Below, in pieces: positions 29,474 through 38,383 of a stretch of DNA of 64,000 nucleotides. The translations under genes and the position numbers were made by a program. Under the pieces are notes generated by a model. It worked only from the letters and a program-made list of their open reading frames with translations. It was not told the DNA's origin and ran no database searches. The DNA comes from Herbaspirillum seropedicae (lineage in GTDB: Bacteria > Pseudomonadota > Gammaproteobacteria > Burkholderiales > Burkholderiaceae_D). The stretch covers positions 1,364,001 to 1,428,000 of the forward strand of contig NZ_CP011930.1 of assembly GCF_001040945.1 (NCBI RefSeq), read 5' to 3'. The stretch's first letter is position 1, and every line of letters starts with the position of its first letter.

Positions 29474-30520
29474 TCACTTTCCTTCCTGGTAGCGATTGAA
29501 AATCTCCAGCACCTCCTCCCACCCGGCGAAGAAAGCTTCCACGCAACGTGGGTCGAAATGGGCGCCGCTCTGCTCGCGCAGGTACTGCGAGGCCCGCTCC
29601 AGGCTCCAGCCCGGCTTGTAGGGGCGCGACGAGGTCAGGGCGTCGAACACGTCGGCCACGGCGACGATGCGACCGTAGAGCGGGATCTGTTCACCCTTGA
29701 GGCCATTGGGATAGCCGCTGCCATCCCATTTTTCGTGGTGGGTAAGGGCGATCTGCGAGGCTGTCTGCAGCAGCGGCGAGGGACTGGCCACCAGGATGTC
29801 GGCGCCGATGCGCGCATGCATGCGCATGACCTTGAGCTCCTCCTCGTCGAGCCGGCCCGGCTTGAGCAGGATGTGGTCGGGAATGCCCATCTTGCCGATG
29901 TCGTGCATGGGCGCGGCATTGAGCAGCAATTCCTGCTGCTGGCTGTCCAGGCCCATCCGGGCGGCGATGATCCTGGCGTAGTTGGCCATGCGCGTGAGGT
30001 GTTCGCCTGTTTCGGGATCGCGATAGCCGGCCGCGCGCGCGAGCAGATCCACCGAGTCCAACGCCAGCGTGTCGCTGTGGCGGACCTGCTGGTCCACTTG
30101 TTCGGAGAGGGTGTCGATCTTCTGGCTCATGGCCAGTTGCGACCTGCGCATGGCCAGCATGTTCTTGACCCGCGCCAGCAGCTCCACCCGGTTGACCGGT
30201 TTGGAGAGGAAATCGTTGGCGCTCATCTGCAGGGCGGTATGGCGCACCTGCAGGCCCATGTCGGCGGTGATCATGATGACCGGGGTCATTTCCTGCCCGG
30301 GCATGGCGCGAAAGCGCGAGAGGAAATCCAGGCCATCCATGCCGGGCATCATGTAGTCCAGCAGGATCAGGTCCGGTGCATGCTCCTGGCACCAGTCCAG
30401 GGCCTGGCGCGCATCTGCACAGGTGTCGATACGGGTTTGCGGCACTTGCCCCAGCATGTGCGAGAACAGGGACAGATTGGTCTTGTCGTCATCCACGATC
30501 AGGATGTTCATATTGCTCAT
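29474..30520 (-). CDS. Response regulator with HD-GYP cyclic-di-GMP phosphodiesterase domain
   Basis: A 348-residue RpfG-like protein; ATG 30520 overlaps the stop of the upstream kinase by four bases (ATGA). The receiver (1-125) has VDDDKTN and acceptor Asp in LILLDYMMPG. The HD-GYP domain (about 155-345) has the metal HD pair in MHDIGKMGIPDHILLKPG and the signature HHEKWDGSGYPNG. It should degrade cyclic-di-GMP when phosphorylated by the overlapping hybrid kinase, lowering the sessile signal. Confidence 0.92.
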   Translation of the reverse strand: MSNMNILIVDDDKTNLSLFSHMLGQVPQTRIDTCADARQALDWCQEHAPDLILLDYMMPGMDGLDFLSRFRAMPGQEMTPVIMITADMGLQVRHTALQMSANDFLSKPVNRVELLARVKNMLAMRRSQLAMSQKIDTLSEQVDQQVRHSDTLALDSVDLLARAAGYRDPETGEHLTRMANYARIIAARMGLDSQQQELLLNAAPMHDIGKMGIPDHILLKPGRLDEEELKVMRMHARIGADILVASPSPLLQTASQIALTHHEKWDGSGYPNGLKGEQIPLYGRIVAVADVFDALTSSRPYKPGWSLERASQYLREQSGAHFDPRCVEAFFAGWEEVLEIFNRYQEGK

Positions 30521-32691
30521 AGGCCCCTCGTCTGGCTTGCTTGCAGGTGTTGGCACAGTTGTGCGAATGTCGCGGCGCAGGCCTGTGCCCGCGTGCGTGT
30601 CTGCGCCAGATCTCCCTGGCGCGCCGCCATTTCCATTTCCCGTCCCAGCTGGCCCAGCGCATCCAGGCCCAGGTTCATGCAACTGCCCGCCAGCCGGTGT
30701 CCCAGCGCCTGCACCTCGTCCAGTGCGGGTTCTTGATCCTGGCAGTGCGCCTGCAGCTCCTGCATCAGCGGGCTGGTGTGCTCGACAAACATGGCCAGCA
30801 TCTCATGGGCCAGGGCGCGGTCTTGGCCAAACAGTTCCTGCAGACGGTCTTCATCGATCAGTTGCGGCGCCGCTGGCGCACTACCTGCCGACGCCGCGGA
30901 CGGCGGCAGGTAGTGCGCCAGCATGGCCGACAGCTGCGAGCGCAGCAGGGGTTTTGTCAGGTAATCGTCCATGCCTGCTTCCAGGCAGCGCTCACGATCA
31001 CCGGCCATGGCATTGGCAGTCATGGCCACGATCGTCGTATGGGCCAGCTCGCCTTGCATGCGACGGATGCGGCGCGTGGTTTCGTAGCCGTCCAGCAACG
31101 GCATCTGGCAATCCATCAGGACCAGGGCATAGCGGTGGCGCGCCAGCCGTTCCAGCGCCTCCAGGCCATTGGCGGCGATGTCGGCCGCATAGCCCATGGC
31201 GTTGAGCTGGTACACGGCGACCTTCTGGTTCATCACATTGTCTTCCACCAGCAGGATGTCGCGCTGGCCGGAGTGGCCCTGACGTGGCGTTGCCGGCGCG
31301 GCCATCCGGGCGTGCGGGCTGGTCTGGGCCTCCGCTGCGCTGTCGGTCACGCCTAGGGCGCGCAGCAACTGCTGCTTGCGCAGCGGTAACTGCAAGACTT
31401 CATGATGGGGTTTGCTGCCCGTATCCAGTCCATGCACGCCATGGTCAAGCAGCACCCGGCGCAGCGCCGGCCGTTCGGCCTGCAGCCGCGCCATGACCGA
31501 GACCGCATCCAGGTCCTGGACCTGGGTGCTGACGATGACGGCATCGATGCCGCTGGCGCTCGCGCCCGGGCCGGTCAGCGCCGCCAGTGCATCGCTGGCG
31601 CTGCCAAAGCGCAGGGTTTCCAGGGCGGCGCTGCGCAGGTATTCGTGCAGCATGGCGGCGCTGGCGTCATGCGGTTCGACCAGTGCAATGCGGCGCGGCC
31701 GGTCGGCGGCCGGCGGTTCGCTGCGGATCATGCCCGGGCCCGTCGTCACCGGGATGCCCAGTTCGAACCAGAAGCACGAGCCCGTCCCCAAGGCGCTTTC
31801 CACGCCGATGCTGCCGCCCATCAGTTCCACCAGGCGCTTGCAGATCGACAGGCCCAGGCCGGTGCCGCCATATTGACGGGTCACCGAGCTGTCGGCCTGG
31901 GCGAAGGGGGAGAACAGCCGACGCAGTGTGTCCTCATCCATGCCGATGCCGCTGTCGCGCACCTCGAAGCGGACGCGGCAGTGATCGCTCGTCACCTGCA
32001 GCGCCTGCACCCGCAACAGCACTTCGCCGGCGTGGGTGAACTTGAGCGCATTGCCCAGCAGGTTGAGCAGGATCTGGCGGATCCGTCCCGGATCGCCCAC
32101 GAGTCGGGGCGGCAGGCGGCTGTCCAGATGGGCCAGCAGGCGCACCCGCTTTTCCCTGGCCTTGAAGGAGAGTGCTTCGGCGCTGGCCTCGACCACCTTG
32201 GCCAGGTCGAACTCGACCACGGCGATGTCCATCTTGCCGACGTCGATCTTGGAAAAATCCAGCACGTCATTGACGATGCCCAGCAGGGCATGGGCGGAAT
32301 CCTCGATGGCCTTGGCGAACTCGGCCTGCTGGGTATCCAGGCGCGTCGAACGCAACAGGCCGGCCATGCCCAGCACCGCATTCATGGGCGTGCGGATCTC
32401 GTGGCTCATGGTGGAGAGGAAGGCGCCCCGGGTCAGCATGGCATGGTCGGCGGCTTCCTTGGCCTGTACCAGCTTCTCGGCAGTGCGCGCGTTTTCCCGC
32501 AGCAGCCGCAACAGGGTCAGCGCATGGATGCCCCAGATGGCCGCCAGCACCAGCTTCTGCCAGGCCGGCAGGGCGCCCTGTGCCAGTGCAACTGCCGCCA
32601 GCACGGCAAAGCAGGTCTCTGACACGATGAGCAACATGCGCCCCTGGCGCGCAGCCCTGCCGCCCGGACTGCCCGATGTGCATCGCATCAC
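30517..32691 (-). CDS. Hybrid histidine kinase with pseudo-receiver, receiver and HPt domains
   Basis: A 724-residue protein. Two membrane helices (about 18-38 and 46-62) are followed by HisKA ([18 protein letters not shown]), HATPase ([22 protein letters not shown]), a first receiver-like domain (about 335-420), a second true receiver (about 470-590, [10 protein letters not shown] and acceptor Asp in [13 protein letters not shown]) and a C-terminal HPt domain ([11 protein letters not shown]). The first receiver lacks the acceptor Asp (VIVSTQ) and is probably a pseudo-receiver. It is the first gene of a three-cistron operon with the HD-GYP and HDOD genes. The sensor input is short, so it may sense membrane state or cytoplasmic partners. 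Confidence 0.9.
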   Translation of the reverse strand: MMRCTSGSPGGRAARQGRMLLIVSETCFAVLAAVALAQGALPAWQKLVLAAIWGIHALTLLRLLRENARTAEKLVQAKEAADHAMLTRGAFLSTMSHEIRTPMNAVLGMAGLLRSTRLDTQQAEFAKAIEDSAHALLGIVNDVLDFSKIDVGKMDIAVVEFDLAKVVEASAEALSFKAREKRVRLLAHLDSRLPPRLVGDPGRIRQILLNLLGNALKFTHAGEVLLRVQALQVTSDHCRVRFEVRDSGIGMDEDTLRRLFSPFAQADSSVTRQYGGTGLGLSICKRLVELMGGSIGVESALGTGSCFWFELGIPVTTGPGMIRSEPPAADRPRRIALVEPHDASAAMLHEYLRSAALETLRFGSASDALAALTGPGASASGIDAVIVSTQVQDLDAVSVMARLQAERPALRRVLLDHGVHGLDTGSKPHHEVLQLPLRKQQLLRALGVTDSAAEAQTSPHARMAAPATPRQGHSGQRDILLVEDNVMNQKVAVYQLNAMGYAADIAANGLEALERLARHRYALVLMDCQMPLLDGYETTRRIRRMQGELAHTTIVAMTANAMAGDRERCLEAGMDDYLTKPLLRSQLSAMLAHYLPPSAASAGSAPAAPQLIDEDRLQELFGQDRALAHEMLAMFVEHTSPLMQELQAHCQDQEPALDEVQALGHRLAGSCMNLGLDALGQLGREMEMAARQGDLAQTRTRAQACAATFAQLCQHLQASQTRGL

Positions 32692-33051
32692 AAGATTCTC
32701 CCCATGGTTCCTCCCCCGTTGGCATGGGCATTCCGTGTGGTCCGGATGCCTGTTGCAATCAATTATAACGAATAATATTTATAATTATCGAAATTGGTTT
32801 ATTTGTTTAGTGTCCATCAGGTCAGGGTGTCGGGAAAACCACGCGTATGACCGCATGCTGGTGATGCGCATCGTCCCGCCGTCACGACGTTTGCTACGGA
32901 TTCCCGCTGACCGTTCTGGTTACAGTGACAATCTTACCAGAGAATGATAATAAATTAATTAATTTGTTTTATTCGTTTAAATCACTTAATATGGCTTCAG
33001 GATGTAAAACAAGGCAACGGCCACAACCACAACAATTCCCAGGAGCCGCCA
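32692..33051. other. AT-rich divergent regulatory region
   Basis: About 360 bases between the kinase operon (minus) and a small secreted-protein gene (plus). It contains two strongly AT-rich patches (about 32758-32815 and 32938-32995) that stand out in this GC-rich genome and could bind H-NS-like or IHF proteins. I see no gene here and no clear consensus promoter. Confidence 0.55.
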
Positions 33052-33354
33052 ATGAAGCGTGATTTCTCTTTGATATTGCCTGTTCGGCCTGCGCGGTCCG
33101 AATGGATCCGCTTGACCGGTCTGCTGGCCTTGCTTCTGATGAGCGCCCTGGCCTGGCAGCGGCCCCATGCGGCCACGGTCGGCAAGTTGACCATGTCGGC
33201 GCTGGTCTTCACGCGTTGCCAGGTGCGCGTCAATGTGGTCGATGGCATGGCAGCCGTCTCCAATCTCTGTGGCGCGGTCCCCAACGGCGCCCAGGATGGC
33301 CGCGCCTTCCTGCTGGTGGACCAGCAGGCGCGCTCGGTGCTGGTAGTTTACTAG
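33052..33354 (+). CDS. Small exported protein of unknown function
   Basis: A 100-residue protein with an N-terminal membrane or signal segment (residues about 18-41, LTGLLALLLMSALAW, ending HAATVG). The mature part is about 60 residues with two cysteines (TRCQV, NLCGA) and a beta-strand pattern. A GGAGCC ribosome site precedes ATG. No family recognised; fimbrial or spore-coat-U-like small proteins are a weak possibility. The stop abuts the stop of the convergent chrA gene (1 base between). Confidence 0.6.
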   Translation: MKRDFSLILPVRPARSEWIRLTGLLALLLMSALAWQRPHAATVGKLTMSALVFTRCQVRVNVVDGMAAVSNLCGAVPNGAQDGRAFLLVDQQARSVLVVY

Positions 33355-33355
33355 C

Positions 33356-34597
33356 CTAGCCGGCCAGCCCTGGCAGCAGCACCGCCAGCACGACCAGCAG
33401 CACCACGGCCCAGGACGGCATGCGCAAGTACACCAGCGCGGCCAACGCGGCCAGCGCCACCAGCAGGTCGCGCAGGCTATGGATGGCGCTGGTCCAGACG
33501 GGCTGGTAGAGCGCTGCCAGCAACAATCCCACCACCGCCGCATTCACGCCCGCCAGCGCAGCTTGCATCGGGCCGTTGCGGCGCACGCTGTCCCAGAACG
33601 GTAGCAAGCCGATCACCAGCAAGAACGAAGGTGTAAAGATGGCCACCAGGCACAGCAGTCCACCGGCCACGCCATTGGGCCAGGACGACATCACCACGCC
33701 CAGGTAGGCGGCCAGCGTGAACAAGGGGCCAGGCACCGCCTGCGCCGCGCCGTAGCCGGCCAGGAAGACATCCTTGTCCAGCCATCCCGCAGGCACCAGC
33801 TCGGCCTGCAATAAGGGCAGCACCACATGGCCGCCGCCAAAGACCAGCGAGCCCACCCGGTAGAAGATGCTGGTCAGTTGCAGCCAGGAAGCCGGATGCC
33901 AGGCGGCCAGCGCAGGAATGCCCAGCAGCAGCCCCAGGAACAGCAGCAGGCAGGCGGCGCCCACGCGCCGGTTCAGCGTCGGCGGCAAGTCGTCCAGGCG
34001 GGCTGTCGGTACGCTCTTGAGCAACAGCCAGCCGGCCAGCGCTGCTGTGACGATGATGGCCAGTTGCGCCAGCGCCCCGCTCATCAGCAGCGCCGCCAGC
34101 GCCGCGGCCAGCGTGATCACTTGCCGCTGCAACCCCCGGCACAGACTCCCGGCCATGCCCCAGACTGCCTGGGCCACGATGGCCACGGCCACGATCTTCA
34201 GGCCATGCACCACTTCTGCCGAGAGCCAGTGCGCCTGCTGCAGCACCGACAGCGCCAATCCCATCAGCAGCAGCGCCGAGGGCAGGGTGAAACCCAGCCA
34301 GGCCGCCAGCGCGCCACCATAGCCCGCGCGCAGTACGCCGATGGCCATGCCGACCTGGCTGCTGGAGGGGCCGGGCAGGAACTGGCACATCGCCACCAGA
34401 TCGGCATAGGCCGCCTCCGACAGCCAACCGCGCCGCGCCACGAATTCCGTACGGAAATAGCCCAGATGCGCCGCCGGTCCGCCAAAGGAGGTCAAGCCCA
34501 GGCGCAGGAAGACCAGGAACACCTCCCAGCAAGCCCCTGGCGAACCGCTTGCACGGGGTTGGTTGGCGGTAACGGAGTGGGGAGGCTGGGCGGGCAT
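33356..34597 (-). CDS. chrA: Chromate transporter ChrA family protein
   Basis: A 413-residue inner-membrane protein of the long (duplicated) CHR family. The start ATG 34597 is chosen because the region upstream is non-coding. The first half shows the family stretch FLRLGLTSFGGPAAHLGYF and CQFLPGPSSSQVGMAIG. The second half repeats it as FYRVGSLVFGGGHVVLPLL and GYGAAQAVPGPLFTLAAYLG. There are about ten to twelve membrane helices. The family exports chromate coupled to protons; many homologues also occur without proven chromate resistance. Confidence 0.9.
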   Translation of the reverse strand: MPAQPPHSVTANQPRASGSPGACWEVFLVFLRLGLTSFGGPAAHLGYFRTEFVARRGWLSEAAYADLVAMCQFLPGPSSSQVGMAIGVLRAGYGGALAAWLGFTLPSALLLMGLALSVLQQAHWLSAEVVHGLKIVAVAIVAQAVWGMAGSLCRGLQRQVITLAAALAALLMSGALAQLAIIVTAALAGWLLLKSVPTARLDDLPPTLNRRVGAACLLLFLGLLLGIPALAAWHPASWLQLTSIFYRVGSLVFGGGHVVLPLLQAELVPAGWLDKDVFLAGYGAAQAVPGPLFTLAAYLGVVMSSWPNGVAGGLLCLVAIFTPSFLLVIGLLPFWDSVRRNGPMQAALAGVNAAVVGLLLAALYQPVWTSAIHSLRDLLVALAALAALVYLRMPSWAVVLLVVLAVLLPGLAG

Positions 34598-34836
34598 GGG
34601 CAGGGCCAAGGCGAAGTGGAGGGGGCGGATAGGGGCGGATATGGGCGCTATCTTAGAAGCGAGCACACGGAAAATGAAGCATTTTTCAGCAGCGGCGCAG
34701 GACCTGCAGCCCCCCGGTCCGGACAAAAATCCCCAATTTGCCCTTGATCTACGGCAAGCTGTCCCGATTTGGCGGTATAGCGCCTGCGCAATGCTAGAAT
34801 GCAGGGCTATTTTTCAATCAACCTTTGGAGCCTTAC

Positions 34837-35169
34837 GTGTTTATTTCCGACGCATACGCGCAAACGGCCGCAGCAGCCCCTGGTGGCGCGATGGGCAACC
34901 TGGCCAGCTTCCTGCCGATCATCCTGATGTTCGTGGTCCTGTACTTCCTGATGATCCGCCCGCAGATGAAGCGTCAGAAAGAACAGAAAGCCATGATGGA
35001 CGCACTGGCCAAGGGCGACGAAGTCGTCACTTCCGGCGGTATGCTGGGCCGCATCACCAAGGTGGCCGATGGCTACATCACCATCGAAGTGTCGGAAGGC
35101 ACCGAGATCATCGTGCAAAAGGGTGCGGTCACGACCCTGCTGCCCAAGGGCACCATCAAGGGCCTGTAA
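34837..35169 (+). CDS. yajC: Sec translocon accessory protein YajC
   Basis: A 110-residue protein with a GTG start (34837) placed 8 bases after TTTGGAG; a TTG at 34825 lies inside that ribosome site. It has a short N-terminus (MFISDAYAQ), one membrane helix (about 20-42, FLPIILMFVVLYFLMIRPQ) and a cytoplasmic domain with KGDEVVTSGGMLGRI. It associates with SecDF in protein export and is first in yajC-secD-secF. Confidence 0.95.
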   Translation: MFISDAYAQTAAAAPGGAMGNLASFLPIILMFVVLYFLMIRPQMKRQKEQKAMMDALAKGDEVVTSGGMLGRITKVADGYITIEVSEGTEIIVQKGAVTTLLPKGTIKGL

Positions 35170-35209
35170 GCCGGCCTCACCGGTTCGGCCGGCGTGATCC
35201 GGCGAACCC

Positions 35210-35281
35210 ATGGGCGCATCGCTGATGCGCCCATGTTGTTAGAACGGCGCGCAGGAACCTCGGGTTCCGTGCGCCGGTTCT
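35210..35281 (+). other. Two consecutive strong hairpins between yajC and secD
   Basis: Hairpin one has an 11-bp perfect stem (35210-35220 with 35224-35234) and a GCT loop, followed by GTTGTT. Hairpin two (35241-35281) has an outer stem AGAAC/GTTCT, GGCGC/GCGCC with one bulged base, and an inner GGAACC/GGTTCC stem. They may attenuate transcription into secD or protect yajC mRNA; this is inference. Confidence 0.55.
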
Positions 35282-35335
35282 GAACAGGGCGGCAGGTCCC
35301 TGCCTCCCTCTCCCGCAAGCAAGAAGCACAAGACC

Positions 35336-37240
35336 ATGAATCGTTACTCTCTCTGGAAATACGCACTGATCGTCCTGGCCCTGCTGTTCGGCGTGATCTA
35401 TACCGTCCCGAACTTCTTCGGCGAATCTCCTGCGGTGCAGATCAGCAGCGCCAAGTCGACCCTCAAGGTCGAGCCTGCCGTGGCTGGCCGTGTCGATCAG
35501 ATCCTGAAACAAGGCAATCTCGGCGCAGAGAGTGTGGCGTTCGACAACAGCGGTTCGCAGCCCTCGGTGCGCGCCCGCTTTGCCACCACCGACATCCAGT
35601 TCAAGGCCAAGGCCCTGCTGGAAAAGGAACTCAATACCGACCCCAGCGACCCGACCTACATCGTCGCCTTCAACCTGCTGCCCAACACCCCGCAATGGCT
35701 GCAGAGCCTGCATGCCTTCCCGATGTACCTGGGCCTGGACTTGCGCGGCGGCGTGCACTTCCTGATGCAGGTCGACATCAAGGCGGTCCTGAACAAGCGC
35801 CTGCAGGGCATGCAGGCCAGCGTGCGCAGCCTGCTGCGTGACAAGAACATCCGCCACAGCGGCATCAGCCGTTCCGGTGACAGCATCGAGATCTCCTTCC
35901 GCGATGCCGACACCCGCAACAAGGCCCGCGCCGCCCTGGGCGAGCTGCAGGAAATGCTGCTGACCGACGCCGGCAGCGGCGATGACCTCAAACTCATCGC
36001 TACCCTGCGTCCCGAAGCCCTGAAGCAGACCCAGGAAGACGGCGTCAAGCAGAACATCAGCACTCTGTCCAAGCGCGTCAACGAGCTGGGCGTGGCCGAG
36101 CCGCTGATCCAGCGCCAGGGCGCCGACCGCATCGTGGTCGAGCTGCCGGGCGTGCAGGACGTCTCGCGCGCCAAGGACATCATCGGCCGCACCGCCACGC
36201 TGGAAGTGCGCATGGTGGACGAAAGCGTGGTGCGCGGTACCGAAGAAACCACCGCCATCCCCTTCGGTTCCGAACTGTTCAAGATCGGCAAGGGCGCGCC
36301 CGTGGTCCTGAACAAGGAACCGGTGCTCACCGGCGACTACATCTCCAACGCCTCGGCCAGCTTCGATGAAAACCACCAGCCGGCGGTCAGCATCGACCTG
36401 AACGGCGACGGCGGCCGCAAGATGCGCGAAGCCACCCGCGACAAGGTGGGCAAGGCCATGGCCATCGTCCTGTTCGAAAAGGGCAAGGGCGAAGTCCTGA
36501 CGGTGGCCACGATCCGTTCCGAACTGGGTTCGCGCTTCCAGATCACCGGCATGGGTTCGCCCGAAGCCGCCAGCGACCTGGCCCTGCTGCTGCGCGCCGG
36601 TTCCCTGGCCGCGCCCATGGACATCATCGAAGAGCGCACCATCGGCCCGCAACTGGGCGCCGACAACATCAAGAAGGGCTTTGACTCGGTGCTGTATGGC
36701 TTCCTGGCCATGGCCATCTTCATGGTGATCTACTACCAGCTGTTCGGTTTCTTCAGCGCCCTGGCGCTGTCGGTGAACGTGCTGCTGCTGGTGGCGCTGC
36801 TCTCCACGCTGCAGGTCACGCTGACCCTGCCCGGTATCGCGGCGATCGCGCTGGCGCTGGGTATGGCGATCGACTCCAACGTGCTGATCAACGAGCGCAT
36901 CCGCGAAGAACTGCGCGCCGGCAATTCGCCGCAGGCCGCCATCGCCGCCGGTTTCGATCGCGCGTGGGCGACCATCCTGGACTCCAACGTGACCACCCTG
37001 ATCGCCGGCCTGGCGCTGCTGATCTTCGGTTCCGGCGCCATTCGCGGCTTTGCCGTGGTGCACTGCCTGGGCATCCTGACCTCGATGTTCTCGGCCGTGT
37101 TCTTCTCGCGTGGCGTGGTCAACCTCTGGTATGGCCGCAAGAAGCGCCTCTCCAGCCTGGCCATCGGCCAGATCTGGAAGCCCGAGGGTGAGGTGCTGAC
37201 CACCTCCGGCAAGGCTTCGGCCAAGCGCGACGGCAAGTAA
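35336..37240 (+). CDS. secD: Protein translocase subunit SecD
   Basis: A 634-residue inner-membrane RND-type protein. An N-terminal helix (about 8-26) is followed by a large periplasmic region with the P1 domain (LGLDLRGGVHFLMQVD) and five C-terminal helices, including ALALGMAIDSNVLINERIREE with the conserved Asp-bearing segment. With SecF it uses proton motive force to complete protein export. Length is slightly above E. coli (615). Confidence 0.97.
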   Translation: MNRYSLWKYALIVLALLFGVIYTVPNFFGESPAVQISSAKSTLKVEPAVAGRVDQILKQGNLGAESVAFDNSGSQPSVRARFATTDIQFKAKALLEKELNTDPSDPTYIVAFNLLPNTPQWLQSLHAFPMYLGLDLRGGVHFLMQVDIKAVLNKRLQGMQASVRSLLRDKNIRHSGISRSGDSIEISFRDADTRNKARAALGELQEMLLTDAGSGDDLKLIATLRPEALKQTQEDGVKQNISTLSKRVNELGVAEPLIQRQGADRIVVELPGVQDVSRAKDIIGRTATLEVRMVDESVVRGTEETTAIPFGSELFKIGKGAPVVLNKEPVLTGDYISNASASFDENHQPAVSIDLNGDGGRKMREATRDKVGKAMAIVLFEKGKGEVLTVATIRSELGSRFQITGMGSPEAASDLALLLRAGSLAAPMDIIEERTIGPQLGADNIKKGFDSVLYGFLAMAIFMVIYYQLFGFFSALALSVNVLLLVALLSTLQVTLTLPGIAAIALALGMAIDSNVLINERIREELRAGNSPQAAIAAGFDRAWATILDSNVTTLIAGLALLIFGSGAIRGFAVVHCLGILTSMFSAVFFSRGVVNLWYGRKKRLSSLAIGQIWKPEGEVLTTSGKASAKRDGK

Positions 37241-37323
37241 GCCGCGGTACGACGACATAGCAGCACAGCCAGAATTGAGCCGGCCTCCCCGATGATCGCG
37301 GGGCCGGCACCGAAAGGATAGTG

Positions 37324-38268
37324 ATGGAATTTTTCCGCATCAAAAAAGATATTCCCTTCATGCGTCATGCCCTGATCTTCAATGCGATCTCGGCACTGAC
37401 CTTCGTGGCCGCGGTGTTCTTCCTGTTCTCCAAGGGATTGCACTTCTCCATCGAATTCACCGGCGGCACGGTCATGGAAGTGGCCTACAACAAGCCGGCC
37501 GACCTGGAGAAAATCCGCAAGTCCATCGAAGGACTGGGTTACCGCGACACCCTGGTGCAAAGCTTCGGCACCGCCCAGGACGTGATGATCCGCCTGCCCG
37601 CGCAAGCGGGCGTGAATGCCAGCCAGCAGACCGAGAAGGTCAATGCTGCGCTCAAGGCCGATGATCCGGACGTGCGCCTGCAACGGGTGGAATTCGTCGG
37701 TCCCCAGGTGGGTGACGAGCTGGCCCACGATGGCCTGCTGGCGCTGGGCATGGTGGTGCTGGGCATCGTGATCTACCTGGCCTTCCGCTTCGAATGGAAA
37801 TTCGCGGTGGCGGCGGTGATCGCCAACCTGCACGACATCATCATCATCCTGGGCTTCTTCGCCTTCTTCCAGTGGGAATTCTCGCTCACGGTGCTGGCCG
37901 CCATCCTGGCCGTGCTGGGCTACTCGGTCAACGAATCGGTGGTGGTGTTCGACCGCGTGCGCGAAGCCTTCCGTGACCGCCGCTTCGGCAAGCTTTCCCC
38001 GCCGGAAGTGCTGAACCATGCGATCACCAGCACCATGTCGCGTACCGTCATCACCCACGGCAGCACCGAAATGATGGTGCTGGCGATGTTCTTCTTCGGT
38101 GGCCCGACGCTGCACTACTTTGCGCTGGCGCTGACCATCGGCATCCTGTTCGGCATCTATTCCTCGGTGTTCGTGGCCGCGGCCCTGGCCATGTGGCTGG
38201 GCGTGAAGCGCGAAGACCTGATCAAGCCGGTCAAGGTCAAGGACGAGAACGGCGGCGCAGTGGTCTGA
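37324..38268 (+). CDS. secF: Protein translocase subunit SecF
   Basis: A 314-residue partner of SecD. ATG 37324 is preceded by AAAGGA; a GTG at 37321 is in frame. It starts MEFFRIKKDIPFMRHAL and has FSIEFTGGTVMEV, six membrane helices, and the D-bearing segment AVLGYSVNESVVVFDRVRE. It is last in the cluster and ends before a strong terminator. Confidence 0.97.
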   Translation: MEFFRIKKDIPFMRHALIFNAISALTFVAAVFFLFSKGLHFSIEFTGGTVMEVAYNKPADLEKIRKSIEGLGYRDTLVQSFGTAQDVMIRLPAQAGVNASQQTEKVNAALKADDPDVRLQRVEFVGPQVGDELAHDGLLALGMVVLGIVIYLAFRFEWKFAVAAVIANLHDIIIILGFFAFFQWEFSLTVLAAILAVLGYSVNESVVVFDRVREAFRDRRFGKLSPPEVLNHAITSTMSRTVITHGSTEMMVLAMFFFGGPTLHYFALALTIGILFGIYSSVFVAAALAMWLGVKREDLIKPVKVKDENGGAVV

Positions 38269-38292
38269 TCCAGCGCTTCCCGCACGACGATG

Positions 38293-38326
38293 AAAGGGCC
38301 GCCGCGTACATGCTGCGGCCCTTTTT
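38293..38326 (+). terminator. Terminator after secF
   Basis: AAAGGGCCGC pairs with GCGGCCCTTT (38293-38302 with 38315-38324), followed by T 38322-38326. Confidence 0.88.
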
Positions 38327-38383
38327 CATGAGAGGCCTATCCCGACGGGGCAGGCCGGACAACACCGCACTGAAGTATCGAAC

